The translations under genes were made by a program, and so were the position numbers. Of a stretch of DNA of 64,000 nucleotides, positions 15,207 to 24,450 are shown in pieces; positions within the stretch are counted from its first letter, which is position 1; each line of letters starts with the position of its first letter. Source of the DNA: Butyrivibrio sp. INlla16 (GTDB lineage: Bacteria; Bacillota; Clostridia; Lachnospirales; Lachnospiraceae). The notes under the pieces were generated by a model. It did no database searches. It was not told the origin of the DNA and saw only the letters and a program-made list of their open reading frames with translations. Location: assembly GCF_900104155.1 (NCBI RefSeq), contig NZ_FMYB01000005.1:1-64000 (forward strand), given 5' to 3'.

Positions 15207-16484
15207 TTAGCGCCTTGCGAGCTCATCGGTTATTTCTTCCCAGCTAATATCTTTTTCTGCCATAAGTACCATCATATGATACAGGAAATCAGCCATTTCG
15301 TAAATGAGTTCATTTGAATTTTTATTTTTTGCGGCGATGACCATTTCGGTACTTTCCTCACCGACCTTTTTCAGTATCTTATCCAATCCTTTATCGAAGA
15401 GGTAATTGGTGTAAGAGCCTTCTCTTGGATTGGTTTTTCTGTCATTTATAACGGTAAATACACTGTCGAGCACCTTTTGAGGATTTTTCTCTGCATATTT
15501 TTTGCCGGTGATTTCGTTGAAGAAGCATGAATAGCTGCCGGTATGGCATGCGACACCAACCTGTTTTACCTTTGCTAGTATAGTGTCCATATCACAATCC
15601 GCTGTCAGCTTCTTAACATATTGGAAGTGACCGCTTGTTTCTCCCTTAAGCCAAAGTTCATTTCGACTTCTGCTAAAATATGTCATCTTACCGGTTTCGA
15701 GAGTCTTCTTATATGATTCTTCGTTAAAATAAGCAACCATCAAAACCGCATCTGTTCTGTAATCCTGAACCACTACAGGAACCATGCCATCGGAATTCTT
15801 CTTGAAATCTTCCCATTTAAACTGTGGGAGCATACGATTGACAGCAAGATCATTCTCGGCACAGATATTTTTCATATTTCTTATTTCCGAAGAATTGACA
15901 TTTATAGCTCTTCCTGAAAGACCACTGACATTTTTCTCTGACATCAGTCCTATCATTTTATCAAGGGATAAATCAGGAAGGCATAATATAGTTGGCAATT
16001 CAATTGCAAAGGTTTTCTTTATTTCAGAACTGTTAAGAAGAATCAGTTCATCAGCATATTTTTTTATGAGTTCATCGTAAGCTGATATCTTATCTGTCTC
16101 AGTATAGCATATACATATTTTATCCTTGCCGAATTTCTCTGATACTTCCTGCAAAATATCAATATTGCCCTGTTTGGAAAAATTGAGGCAAGCCTTTTTG
16201 CAACCTGCATAGAGAAGTTTTTTGATATCCTCCATACGTTTAACATTTCCTGCGCCATATACATCACAGGAAACCACACTGCATATTTCCTTTATGATAT
16301 CAAGTGATTCTTCATGCTCTGCATCACCCTCTGACATATCAAAAATGATTATAGCATCACAATCGTCATCATCATATTTCTCTGCAAGCATAACAGGTGA
16401 CTGTGAAATAACATCTGCATTTTCCAAAGATGCAACAGCATTTCCGTTGTGTAAATATATGCAGGGTATAAATTTTTTCAGCAT
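15207..16484 (-). CDS. hisIE: HisIE with an N-terminal degenerate HisF-like domain
   Basis: This 425-residue protein has three parts. Residues 1 to about 215 resemble the HisF/HisA barrel ([35 protein letters not shown]). The HisF catalytic aspartate after IPC is Tyr10 here, and the second aspartate (in AIDAK of HisF) is also missing, so this part is probably not a cyclase. Residues 222-325 are phosphoribosyl-AMP cyclohydrolase (Cys297, Asp298, Asp300, Cys313, Cys320). Residues 338-425 are phosphoribosyl-ATP pyrophosphohydrolase (KVGEESTE). GGGAGA precedes the ATG. It is the last gene of the his series. Confidence 0.88.
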   Translation of the reverse strand: MLKKFIPCIYLHNGNAVASLENADVISQSPVMLAEKYDDDDCDAIIIFDMSEGDAEHEESLDIIKEICSVVSCDVYGAGNVKRMEDIKKLLYAGCKKACLNFSKQGNIDILQEVSEKFGKDKICICYTETDKISAYDELIKKYADELILLNSSEIKKTFAIELPTILCLPDLSLDKMIGLMSEKNVSGLSGRAINVNSSEIRNMKNICAENDLAVNRMLPQFKWEDFKKNSDGMVPVVVQDYRTDAVLMVAYFNEESYKKTLETGKMTYFSRSRNELWLKGETSGHFQYVKKLTADCDMDTILAKVKQVGVACHTGSYSCFFNEITGKKYAEKNPQKVLDSVFTVINDRKTNPREGSYTNYLFDKGLDKILKKVGEESTEMVIAAKNKNSNELIYEMADFLYHMMVLMAEKDISWEEITDELARR

Positions 16485-16512
16485 ATTAGTTCTCCCGGTA
16501 AATAGTTTAGTA

Positions 16513-17100
16513 TTAAAGACTTCCCTTTGTGCTTAAAACACCGTCTATTCTTGAATCTATGGAAGTTGCTTCATCCAAAGCTCTGGCGAATGCTTTAAAC
16601 ATAGCTTCTATCTTGTGATGATCATTGATTCCCGTTATTACTCTGAGATGCAGATTCATCATTGCACCATAAGAAACTGCATAAAAGAACTCTCTCACAA
16701 GCTGAGTGTCAAACGCCCCAACCATTGGTGCAGTGAATTCGGCATCCATTTCGAAATAAGGTCTTCCGCATAAATCAATTGCGGATAGAACAAGTGCCTC
16801 ATCCATAGGAAGGATAGAACTACCATAGCGTTTGATCCCTTTCTTGTTTCCGAGGGCTTTTGCGATTGCCTGTCCAAGAACTATTCCGGTATCTTCCACA
16901 GAGTGGTGGCCATCAACATCAGTATCGCCGACAACATTAACAGAAAGATCAAATAAACCATGTCTGGCAAAAGCTGAAAGCATATGATCAAAAAAGCCGA
17001 TGCCTGTATTAATGTCGGATTTTCCGGATCCATCAAGATCAATTTCTAATGTAATGTCAGTTTCAGCGGTTTTTCTTTCGATTTCAGCTGTACGTGCCAT
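16513..17100 (-). CDS. hisB: Imidazoleglycerol-phosphate dehydratase
   Basis: This 195-residue enzyme of histidine synthesis converts imidazole glycerol phosphate to imidazole acetol phosphate. The metal-binding motifs are [19 protein letters not shown] and the C-terminal [10 protein letters not shown]. It is the monofunctional form without a phosphatase domain. GGAGG precedes the ATG, and hisD ends two bases before it. Confidence 0.97.
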   Translation of the reverse strand: MARTAEIERKTAETDITLEIDLDGSGKSDINTGIGFFDHMLSAFARHGLFDLSVNVVGDTDVDGHHSVEDTGIVLGQAIAKALGNKKGIKRYGSSILPMDEALVLSAIDLCGRPYFEMDAEFTAPMVGAFDTQLVREFFYAVSYGAMMNLHLRVITGINDHHKIEAMFKAFARALDEATSIDSRIDGVLSTKGSL

Positions 17101-17102
17101 AC

Positions 17103-18398
17103 TTATTCCTCCTCAAATCTAACTGCTATTGAATTTGCATGGGCTGTCAGGCCCTCATTTTTAGCAAAAAGTTCAATATCCTTATGAACCTTTCTTAGAC
17201 CATCCTCAGAATACGCAATTATACTTGTCTTCTTTACAAAATCATCCACAGAAAGCGGTGAGAAAAATCTTGCTGTCTGATTGGTGGGTAAAATATGGTT
17301 AGGGCCTGCAAAATAATCACCAAGGGGCTCAGAAGAATACGCTCCAAGGAAAATAGCACCCGCGTGCTTGATTTTCGGCATAACCTCAAAAGGATTCTTT
17401 GTAATGATTTCAAGGTGCTCTGAGGCTATGGCGTTTGCTGCATCAATAACATCAGTCATATTATCAGCAACAAAAATGTATCCGTAATTATCAAGCGACT
17501 TTTGAATTATCTCACTTCTCTCAAGCTTTTGGGTAAAAGCCTCTACTTCTACTGAAACATCTTCGGCAAGCTTCTTACTTGTAGTTACAAGAATTGCACT
17601 GGCCATCTCATCATGCTCTGCCTGTGATAAAAGGTCTGCCGCAACATATCTAGGATTTGCGGTTTCATCGGCAATTACAAGAATTTCAGAAGGACCTGCA
17701 ATAGAATCAATAGAAACATAACCAAAGCAGGCTTTTTTTGCAAGAGCAACGAATATATTTCCGGGACCAGTAATTTTATCCACTTTCGGAACTGATTCGG
17801 TACCAAATGCCATAGCTGCAATAGCCTGTGCTCCTCCAACCTTGTACACTTCGGTAACACCTGCAATATCAGCAGCTACCAGAGTTCCGGGATTGATTTT
17901 TCCATCTTTTGAAGGCGGTGTACACATTATAATACGTTCTACACCTGCAACCTTGGCGGGTACAACATTCATAAGTACGCTTGAAGGATAGGCAGCTTTT
18001 CCACCTGGTACATAAACACCGGATATTTCAATTGGGATGATTCTCTGACCAAGAATTGAGCCATCTTCTTTTGTATCTATCCAGGTATTTCTCTTTTGCT
18101 TTTCATGAAATACACGAATGTTTTCAGCACTTTTCTTTATAACATCAATAAAGTCATCGTCAAGAGCTTCATATGCAGCCTCAATCTCCTGCCTTGTTAC
18201 CTTTATTGTATCAGCTGTTATATCAAAATGATCAAATTTAGAGGTATATTCAAAAATAGCTTTGTCACCATTTTCTCTTACATTTGTAATTATATCATTT
18301 ACGATCTGCTCGTATTCACCGTAATTAGAAGGACTTCTTTTTAATAACTTCTCAAGGAGCTCTCCTTTTGTTTTACTGTTTAATTCTACTATCCGCAT
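17103..18398 (-). CDS. hisD: Histidinol dehydrogenase
   Basis: This 431-residue enzyme oxidises histidinol to histidine in two NAD-dependent steps. Conserved parts seen are YVPGGKAAYPSSVLM, KVGGAQAIAAMAFGT, GPGNIFVALAK, DLLSQAEHD (zinc and base residues) and GPNHILPT. The start codon overlaps the hisG stop by one base (TAATG), which implies coupling. Confidence 0.97.
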   Translation of the reverse strand: MRIVELNSKTKGELLEKLLKRSPSNYGEYEQIVNDIITNVRENGDKAIFEYTSKFDHFDITADTIKVTRQEIEAAYEALDDDFIDVIKKSAENIRVFHEKQKRNTWIDTKEDGSILGQRIIPIEISGVYVPGGKAAYPSSVLMNVVPAKVAGVERIIMCTPPSKDGKINPGTLVAADIAGVTEVYKVGGAQAIAAMAFGTESVPKVDKITGPGNIFVALAKKACFGYVSIDSIAGPSEILVIADETANPRYVAADLLSQAEHDEMASAILVTTSKKLAEDVSVEVEAFTQKLERSEIIQKSLDNYGYIFVADNMTDVIDAANAIASEHLEIITKNPFEVMPKIKHAGAIFLGAYSSEPLGDYFAGPNHILPTNQTARFFSPLSVDDFVKKTSIIAYSEDGLRKVHKDIELFAKNEGLTAHANSIAVRFEEE

Positions 18399-19045
18399 TA
18401 CAGGTTCTCCTTCATGTCATTGATTAGTTTATGAATTCTTTCAGATTCCATCTGCATACTTACCTGGTTTACAATAACTCTTGCAGATAACGGACATATC
18501 TCCTCCAAAACAGTAAGACCGTTTTCACGAAGTGTACTGCCTGTTTCAACTATATCAACTATAACATCCGAGAGATTAACAATTGGACCAAGTTCTACCG
18601 AACCGTTTAGTTTAATAATATCAACAGTCTGGTTTTTTCTGTTATAAAAATAATCCTTTGCAATATTAGGATATTTGCTGGCAACCTTGATCATTTCATG
18701 ATGATCGAGAAGTTCTCTGGCAGATTCGGGGCCGCATACACACATTCTGCATTTACCGAATCCAAGATCCAGAACTTCATATACACTGCGATTTTCCTCC
18801 ATAATGGTATCCTTGCCGACTATACCGATGTCAGCTGCACCATACTCAACGTAGGTGGGAACATCAGGGCCCTTTGCCAGGAAAAACTTAAGTTTCAGTT
18901 CTTCATTCGTGAAAATTAGTTTTCTTGTCTTTTTATCAGTGATTTCCTCACACTCAATGCCGCATTTCTTTAAAAGTTCCATTGTTGAATCAACAAGTCT
19001 TCCCTTACCAAGGGCAAATGTGAGATATCTATCCTGTTTATTCAT
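18398..19045 (-). CDS. hisG: ATP phosphoribosyltransferase, short form
   Basis: This 215-residue catalytic subunit makes the first committed step of histidine synthesis. It has the ALGKGRL start, AADIGIVGKD and the PRPP loop with VDIVETGSTLRENGL. At this length it lacks the C-terminal regulatory domain of long HisG and needs HisZ, which is encoded immediately upstream. Confidence 0.96.
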   Translation of the reverse strand: MNKQDRYLTFALGKGRLVDSTMELLKKCGIECEEITDKKTRKLIFTNEELKLKFFLAKGPDVPTYVEYGAADIGIVGKDTIMEENRSVYEVLDLGFGKCRMCVCGPESARELLDHHEMIKVASKYPNIAKDYFYNRKNQTVDIIKLNGSVELGPIVNLSDVIVDIVETGSTLRENGLTVLEEICPLSARVIVNQVSMQMESERIHKLINDMKENL

Positions 19046-19047
19046 TA

Positions 19048-20160
19048 TTATTTTGCCCCCTTTAAGATTACTCTTGATCCCTGCTTCCTAAGCTCTTTCG
19101 CCTTAGAAAGAGAATCCTTGAAGCTGTTTTCATCATATTCAATAACTATTGGCTTATCTTCTTCAGGCAACTGAATTTTCTGGTTGTATAAAGCTTTCAT
19201 CAGATCATCAAGATTAATCATAAATCCGATTGAAGGTGCGCTCTTTCCAAATCTGTCGAGAAGGTCATCATATCGACCGCCTTTTGCTATCGCATCACCT
19301 ACACCGTAGGTATAAGCGCCAAACATTACGCCGGTATAATAATTAAATTTACTGAGCATACCCAGATCAAAAGATATGTAATCCTGAATACCGTAGTTAC
19401 ATAATACCTGATATAAACTTTGAAGGTGAGAAATAGCTTTTTGTGAACGCTTGTTATTAACGAGCTTTCCTGCTTCTTCAAGAACTTCTGCATTTCCTAT
19501 ACAGGTTGAAACACTTTTTATTAGTTCGCGGTATTTTTCTGAAATTCCGGACTCTTCCATGATAAGATCTGCAGCAAATGTATTTCTGCTTACAAGCTTT
19601 TCTCTTATAGCTTCTTCAGTATCAAAATCGATGCCGGCTTCTTCGCAGATACCGTAATAATAATCAGCATCACCTATACTTACCTTAAAATCGTTTAAGC
19701 CCGTAGCGGAAATCGATTCCACAAGCAATGCGATCATCTCAGCATCAGCAAAAATTGAGCCATCGTTCATAAGCTCAGCGCCGATTTCGGAAACTTCCTT
19801 CAGCTTTCCCTGCAGACTGTGAGTATTTAAAAATGTCTTACCGCTGTAACAGAATCTAACAGGTTCTTCATCTTCCAAAAAATATTTACTTACACATCTT
19901 GCTACTGATGGTGTGAAATCCGGACGAAGTACCATGGTATTACCATCCTGGTCAAAGAACTTATAGAGCTCTTTTTCACTGTTACTGCTGATCTCCTCCG
20001 CAAAAACATCAAAAAACTCAAAAGTAGGAGTATCAATGGCTTCAAACCCGTAAGATTTCATACGGTTTCCTATAGTATTAATTACAAAGGATCTGTCACT
20101 GCATTCTTTTCCATATAGATCACGTACACCCTCTGGTGTGTGCAAAAGTCTTCGATTCAT
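19048..20160 (-). CDS. hisZ: ATP phosphoribosyltransferase regulatory subunit
   Basis: This 370-residue HisRS-like protein lacks tRNA-binding parts. It begins TPEGVRDLYG and has MVLRPDFTPSVARC (motif 2 type) and KGGRYDDLL. HisZ joins HisG to form the active, histidine-sensitive enzyme. It is the first gene of hisZ-G-D-B-IE. GGAGA precedes the ATG. The 88-base upstream region is too short for a T-box. Confidence 0.94.
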   Translation of the reverse strand: MNRRLLHTPEGVRDLYGKECSDRSFVINTIGNRMKSYGFEAIDTPTFEFFDVFAEEISSNSEKELYKFFDQDGNTMVLRPDFTPSVARCVSKYFLEDEEPVRFCYSGKTFLNTHSLQGKLKEVSEIGAELMNDGSIFADAEMIALLVESISATGLNDFKVSIGDADYYYGICEEAGIDFDTEEAIREKLVSRNTFAADLIMEESGISEKYRELIKSVSTCIGNAEVLEEAGKLVNNKRSQKAISHLQSLYQVLCNYGIQDYISFDLGMLSKFNYYTGVMFGAYTYGVGDAIAKGGRYDDLLDRFGKSAPSIGFMINLDDLMKALYNQKIQLPEEDKPIVIEYDENSFKDSLSKAKELRKQGSRVILKGAK

Positions 20161-20223
20161 ACATATCTCCTGGATACTTTATTACATTAACGTGCTACTT
20201 CGCTACTACATTAAATTTATTTA

Positions 20224-20252
20224 AGTTTATAGGAATACAATTTATTTGTCAA
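20224..20252 (-). promoter_or_regulatory. Possible promoter of the his operon
   Basis: On the minus strand an exact TTGACA (20247-20252) overlaps the recU stop. Either TAAACT (20224-20229, spacer 17) or TATAAA (20226-20231, spacer 15) could serve as the -10 element. The leader that follows has the short direct repeats ACATTAA and GCTAC (plus-strand reading) but no clear attenuator. Confidence 0.5.
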
Positions 20253-20782
20253 TCTCTTTGCTCAAGATCTTTTTGCAGCATATCCAAATAAGGGATATAT
20301 CCTTTTGTATCATCTGAAATTATATATTCCGGATCGAGCTCATCATATCGAAAACTTTTTCGTCCGCCTTCAACGGCTCTTTCCCAAAAATATTTGAGTT
20401 TTCTATAAGGAAGATAATAGAATTCCCCTCGCCCGGTATAATAAATCAGAAAAAAAGCAATGCCGTCCTGTGCTTCAAATTTTTCCATAAAAGAAACCTG
20501 ATGGGGATGGATGTTTTCCAGGGTGAATGTATCCTGTGCACATTCTTTTGCATCAAAGCAAACAGGAATTCCCTGAACTGCGCCTATATAATCGACAGTA
20601 CTTTTTTGATCAAAATAGGCAAGTGTAATATGTCTTGTTTCTTTATCAATATTTATCGGTGTAATAGGCGTGGGAATCTTTTGGATGAGGGCGAGTGCCT
20701 CTTCCTGATATTTTTCGTTTGTTCGATTTATCAGTTCCTCCAGAGTGTTACCACGAAGGCCTCTTGAATTCCATGTGGCCAT
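20249..20782 (-). CDS. recU: Holliday junction resolvase RecU
   Basis: This 177-residue protein has the RecU layout: RGLRGNTLEELINRTNEKY, then KIPTPITPI, and the nuclease core STVDYIGAVQG-x-x-x-x-FDAKE with Asp64, Asp77 and Lys79. Bacillus RecU has Glu where Asp77 stands. The later FLIYYTGRGEFYYLPY segment is also conserved. It resolves Holliday junctions in recombination and chromosome segregation. RuvA and RuvB, which would move the junction, are encoded at 45.6-47.3 kb. Confidence 0.9.
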   Translation of the reverse strand: MATWNSRGLRGNTLEELINRTNEKYQEEALALIQKIPTPITPINIDKETRHITLAYFDQKSTVDYIGAVQGIPVCFDAKECAQDTFTLENIHPHQVSFMEKFEAQDGIAFFLIYYTGRGEFYYLPYRKLKYFWERAVEGGRKSFRYDELDPEYIISDDTKGYIPYLDMLQKDLEQRD

Positions 20783-20817
20783 ATTGTCTCCATTCGAAAG
20801 AATAAATACGAAATTAT

Positions 20818-21876
20818 TTATGAAAACAGTTTGAATTTTATGTTTGAATAAATAGCAGGAAGTTCAGCTTCAAAAATCTTGCCCGAAAGATATGAAAAAT
20901 CATCATCCATCACCGGAAATTCCAGCCTGCTTGAATGAAGCAGCTGATATTTTAATCCGAATTCAGACTTAATTATCTTATTAGTCTGTTCATTACCATA
21001 CTTAGTATCACCGATCAGTGGATGTCCTTCCGATGATAAATGTGCTCTTATCTGATGTGTTTTCCCTGTATGAAGTAATACTTCCAGCTCTGTAAGTATA
21101 GTTTTTTTATCTGAGATATAGAGTGCACCATGACCCAAAACCTTAAAAGATGTTTTTACCGGGGAATATAGGTTATTTTGTTCATCGTTGGGCTTAGTAT
21201 CAGTAAGAACTACTTTATTTGTTTTTTTATCCTTAAATAGATAACCGGATAAATGCGAATCAGAGACAATATTTCCAACAACAATTGTTCTGTAATATTT
21301 ATGAAGAGTTCTGTCTTTTAACAGCTCGGCCATTTTTCTGGCTCCGGGTAGTGATTTGGAACATATTAGAAGCCCCGATGTATTTCGGTCCAGACGGTTA
21401 CATACAGATGGCCTGAAAGTTGCAAGACTCTCTTTACTTATGTCTCCTTGGTTAAGAAGATATCCTATAAGCCATTCGTTAATACTTAAATCTTTAGCTT
21501 CAGATTTCTGAGATAAGATTCCGCATGGTTTGTTTAAAAGAAGAATGCTTTCATCTTCATATATAATTTCAAGGTCTCCGAATTTCGCAAAGGCTCTCTC
21601 ATACTCCGTCGCCGTATTATTGGCAGCACTTCCAGTATCATAAATATTCACATGTTTATTTGCGAATTTGTAGAATGTTTCATCGGAAAAAAATACGGAT
21701 ATAACATCCCCTTCTTTAAGAGCTTCCTTTCCGCTTGCCTTTTTTCCGTTAAGAGTAATATTCTTTTTTCTAAGCATCTTAAATAAAAATCCCATGGAGC
21801 ATTCGGTAAAATAGCTCCCCAGAAATTTATCCAATCTCTTACCTGTTGAATTTTTATCTATTTTAATTTCTCTCAT
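20818..21876 (-). CDS. RluA-family 23S rRNA pseudouridine synthase
   Basis: This 352-residue enzyme has an N-terminal S4-like domain (KRLDKFLGSYF, residues 11-75) and a pseudouridine synthase core with NRLDRNTSGLLI, where the first Asp is the nucleophile. HTGKTHQIRAHL and GHPLIGDTKYG complete the RluA pattern. The frame is open much further upstream, but the ATG at 21876 is chosen because the S4 domain starts there and the preceding gene ends 10 bases before. The exact uridine target cannot be inferred. Confidence 0.9.
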   Translation of the reverse strand: MREIKIDKNSTGKRLDKFLGSYFTECSMGFLFKMLRKKNITLNGKKASGKEALKEGDVISVFFSDETFYKFANKHVNIYDTGSAANNTATEYERAFAKFGDLEIIYEDESILLLNKPCGILSQKSEAKDLSINEWLIGYLLNQGDISKESLATFRPSVCNRLDRNTSGLLICSKSLPGARKMAELLKDRTLHKYYRTIVVGNIVSDSHLSGYLFKDKKTNKVVLTDTKPNDEQNNLYSPVKTSFKVLGHGALYISDKKTILTELEVLLHTGKTHQIRAHLSSEGHPLIGDTKYGNEQTNKIIKSEFGLKYQLLHSSRLEFPVMDDDFSYLSGKIFEAELPAIYSNIKFKLFS

Positions 21877-21886
21877 ATCACCCTGA

Positions 21887-22489
21887 TTATAATGAAATTG
21901 AAAGTAAAACAAGCGCACAGGTTTCAACCGTGCCGGGCACCCAGGAATCTTCAATTGCCTGAGGATCGATATTCTTGGATTGCCGTATCTGTTCAAGATT
22001 ATCGAGCCTGTTACAAAATGCATTAATATCTTTAAATACCTTGACTGTGTAACTGCTGTAACCGCTCTGTGATATCTGGTTTCTAATGTGTTTCTCGCAG
22101 TTTGAGGTATCAAGGGCTTTATTTTCCGTATAGCAGATTACATTCTTATCAAGAACTGTTGCAGCTGCAATACTAAAATTTTCATCGTAACTAGTCATCT
22201 CAAGATCATATCTGATGAGAAGCCCGCCTCTGTGAGCTTCAATTATGTCGTACGCAGCCTTGCTGCAAGGATGCGCTTTAATGTACATTATAAGATTGAC
22301 AGCACTAAGTCCTGTGGGCAGGCATCCAAGTGCAGCAATTATACTAAATGCACTCTTATTTGATTTATAGATAAAAAGACCTGTGAAAAATATAATCAGA
22401 CAAATTGCAAGTGCAATAATGGTCCTTATAGTTGCAAACTTACGATTATATTCAATATATCCAAAATTTCCCTTTGCTACTCTTTTCAT
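21887..22489 (-). CDS. Unknown two-helix membrane protein
   Basis: I do not recognise this 200-residue protein. It has a basic start and two adjacent hydrophobic helices (about 22-43 and 47-70). A soluble cytoplasmic part of about 130 residues follows, with IRYDLEMTSYDENFSIAAATVLDK and a Cys near 133. It lies between two pseudouridine synthases in the same direction with short gaps, so it is probably cotranscribed. No RNA-binding motif was seen, so a link to RNA modification is not supported. Confidence 0.65.
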   Translation of the reverse strand: MKRVAKGNFGYIEYNRKFATIRTIIALAICLIIFFTGLFIYKSNKSAFSIIAALGCLPTGLSAVNLIMYIKAHPCSKAAYDIIEAHRGGLLIRYDLEMTSYDENFSIAAATVLDKNVICYTENKALDTSNCEKHIRNQISQSGYSSYTVKVFKDINAFCNRLDNLEQIRQSKNIDPQAIEDSWVPGTVETCALVLLSISL

Positions 22490-22508
22490 GACAACCTCTG
22501 AATATCAG

Positions 22509-23216
22509 TTATTTTAATAGATCAAGCTCTTCATCCGTAAGCTCTCGGTATTCACCCGGAGCAAGAGTTGGATCAAGAAAAAGTCCCCCCATCCTTATCC
22601 TTTTTAGGAAAGTAACTTCATTTCTTATGGCTTCAAGCATACGCTTAACCTGATGGAATCTCCCCTCATGGATGATAAGGTGCAAAACTGCTTCACCATT
22701 TACATCTTCAATAAATGCTTTTGCGGGAAGTGTAGGTTCATCATCACCTATATCAACGCCTTCCTCAAGCTTCTTAAGATCTAAATCAGATATCACTCTT
22801 GCAGTATGGACTTCATATTCCTTTTCAACATGCTTTTTGGGAGAAAGAAGCCTGTGAGCAAGCTTTCCATCATTTGTTATTATCAGAAGTCCTTCAGTAT
22901 CTTTATCAAGCCTTCCGACAGGAGCCAAATTATTGTCAAAACCTATATCAATGAGATCAAGAACAGTTTTGTCATGATTGTCTTTTGTTGCAGAAACAAC
23001 GCCTTGCGGCTTATTAAGCAGATAATATCTGAATTCTTTATAATCGGAAGTGAGACTTTCGCCCGAAAATAAGATTTCATTTATGGTAGGATCAACGCTA
23101 AACTCAGGTTTTGTTATAACATTACCATCAACGCATACCATACCGTTTTTTATATATTCTTTAAGTTGTTTCCTGCTTCCGATGCCGCAGGATCCCAAAA
23201 ACTTATCTAATCTCAT
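22509..23216 (-). CDS. rsuA: RsuA/RluB-family pseudouridine synthase
   Basis: This 235-residue enzyme has an N-terminal S4 domain (MRLDKFLGSCGIGSRKQLK) and a catalytic core with VGRLDKDTEGLLI (Asp nucleophile) and EGRFHQVKRML. Its short S4-core form matches 16S rRNA pseudouridine-516 synthase, though RluB and RluF cannot be fully excluded. The AGGATA ribosome binding site is modest. Confidence 0.88.
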   Translation of the reverse strand: MRLDKFLGSCGIGSRKQLKEYIKNGMVCVDGNVITKPEFSVDPTINEILFSGESLTSDYKEFRYYLLNKPQGVVSATKDNHDKTVLDLIDIGFDNNLAPVGRLDKDTEGLLIITNDGKLAHRLLSPKKHVEKEYEVHTARVISDLDLKKLEEGVDIGDDEPTLPAKAFIEDVNGEAVLHLIIHEGRFHQVKRMLEAIRNEVTFLKRIRMGGLFLDPTLAPGEYRELTDEELDLLK

Positions 23217-23234
23217 AATATATCCTAAAAGAAA

Positions 23235-23264
23235 AGCTGCCGCATGATTTACTCACCGGCAGCT
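23235..23264 (-). terminator. Terminator after the coiled-coil protein gene
   Basis: An 8-bp GC-rich stem (23235-23242 with 23257-23264) is followed on the minus strand by TTTCTTTT. It separates the coaD-side unit from the rsuA-side unit. Confidence 0.75.
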
Positions 23265-23276
23265 ATAAAATTATTA

Positions 23277-23927
23277 TTACAATAAATCAAGATTCAAATC
23301 AGAGCCATCGTCAAGCATAACTTCTGGAGTTATTTCTGTAAAATTAGAAGCCGGCTTGGGTTTCTCTTTTACGTTAGAAGGATTGACACTTGGCGGAACA
23401 AGATCCGCTCTGTTTGATTTAATTGTTTCACTATATGAAGTAAGATCTTTTAAGAAAGAAGTTGTACTTGCATTAGTGGTTTCAATTGCCTTATTTACTA
23501 TTACTTCAACCTCTGCAAGCAGGTTATCTGTATAACTTACTGCTGCAGCCTTCATCTGATTGGCTTCATTTGTAGACCTTGTAAGAATCTCCTCAGCTTG
23601 CTTTGCAGCATGGGCAATTACCTCATTAGCCTGTGCATAAGCCTGCTGCATGATATCATGTTCATTTATCATTGCATGAGTCTGCTCTGTGGCTCTGTCA
23701 ATCAGATCTTTTGCCTTTTTCCTGGCATCCTCGAGAATAGCTTCTTTATTGCTGATAATAGTCTGATATCTTCTGATTTCTTCGGGTGTTTTACTGCGAA
23801 GCTCTCTTAGAAGTTCATCAATCTCTTCTTTGTTTACTACAATGTTAGTATGCGACAGCGGCTGATACTTGCAGTTGTCAATGAATGTTTCAATTTCATC
23901 AATACATTGTTCAATTCTACTGCTCAT
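23277..23927 (-). CDS. DivIVA-like / ATP synthase b-like coiled-coil protein
   Basis: This 216-residue, highly charged protein is predicted to be mostly coiled coil (about 45-175), with heptad-like ATEQTHAMINEHDIMQQAYAQ-type segments rich in Ala, Glu and Lys. A flexible tail rich in Pro, Asn and Asp follows (about 178-216). No membrane segment is present. Proteins of this kind are often annotated as H+-ATPase subunit H-like or DivIVA-like and sit near coaD and rsmD in Lachnospiraceae. Its role is unknown; a cell-pole or division scaffold is possible. Confidence 0.6.
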   Translation of the reverse strand: MSSRIEQCIDEIETFIDNCKYQPLSHTNIVVNKEEIDELLRELRSKTPEEIRRYQTIISNKEAILEDARKKAKDLIDRATEQTHAMINEHDIMQQAYAQANEVIAHAAKQAEEILTRSTNEANQMKAAAVSYTDNLLAEVEVIVNKAIETTNASTTSFLKDLTSYSETIKSNRADLVPPSVNPSNVKEKPKPASNFTEITPEVMLDDGSDLNLDLL

Positions 23928-23932
23928 AGTCT

Positions 23933-24436
23933 TTACCCCCCAATTTGCTGTTTATCATACCCATATTTCTCATAAACCATTTGTGCGACATACTCTGTTA
24001 CACAGCGGCTTATATCCCCATGAAAGCTTGCGAATTCACGAACAGTTGAACTGCTTAGATATGCGTATTCAAGGCTTGTTGTCAGGAAAACAGTATCAAC
24101 TTCATTTTGTGAAAATGCTTTATTGGTCTGAGCAATCTGGAGTTCATATTCAAAATCGGTGATAGCTCTGAGACCTCGTAAAAGAATCCTTATATTGTTT
24201 TGCTTGCAATAATCGATGATAAGACCTTCATGACAGTCAATCTCAACATTATCAAGATCCTTAACTGCTTCCTTAATCATCTTAACACGTTCATCTACTG
24301 AAAACAACGGACTCTTAGCTGTGTTCACGCTTACCACAACGACCAGCTTATCAAACATGGCAGAAGCTCTTTTGATAATATCAAGATGTCCTAATGTTAT
24401 AGGATCAAAGCTTCCGGGATAAACAGCTATTTTCAT
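23933..24436 (-). CDS. coaD: Phosphopantetheine adenylyltransferase
   Basis: This 167-residue enzyme transfers AMP from ATP to 4'-phosphopantetheine in coenzyme A synthesis. It starts with YPGSFDPITLGHLDII (the HxGH-type nucleotide site) and has LLRGLRAITDFEYE and YLSSSTVREFAS. The usual partner rsmD is upstream at 27.1 kb, with one large surface-protein gene inserted between them. Confidence 0.97.
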   Translation of the reverse strand: MKIAVYPGSFDPITLGHLDIIKRASAMFDKLVVVVSVNTAKSPLFSVDERVKMIKEAVKDLDNVEIDCHEGLIIDYCKQNNIRILLRGLRAITDFEYELQIAQTNKAFSQNEVDTVFLTTSLEYAYLSSSTVREFASFHGDISRCVTEYVAQMVYEKYGYDKQQIGG

Positions 24437-24450
24437 TACAATTCCTCTTT

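Noticed and set aside
20161..20248. T-box or attenuator upstream of hisZ
   Set aside because: Only 88 bases are available, with direct repeats but no specifier loop or conserved T-box sequence.
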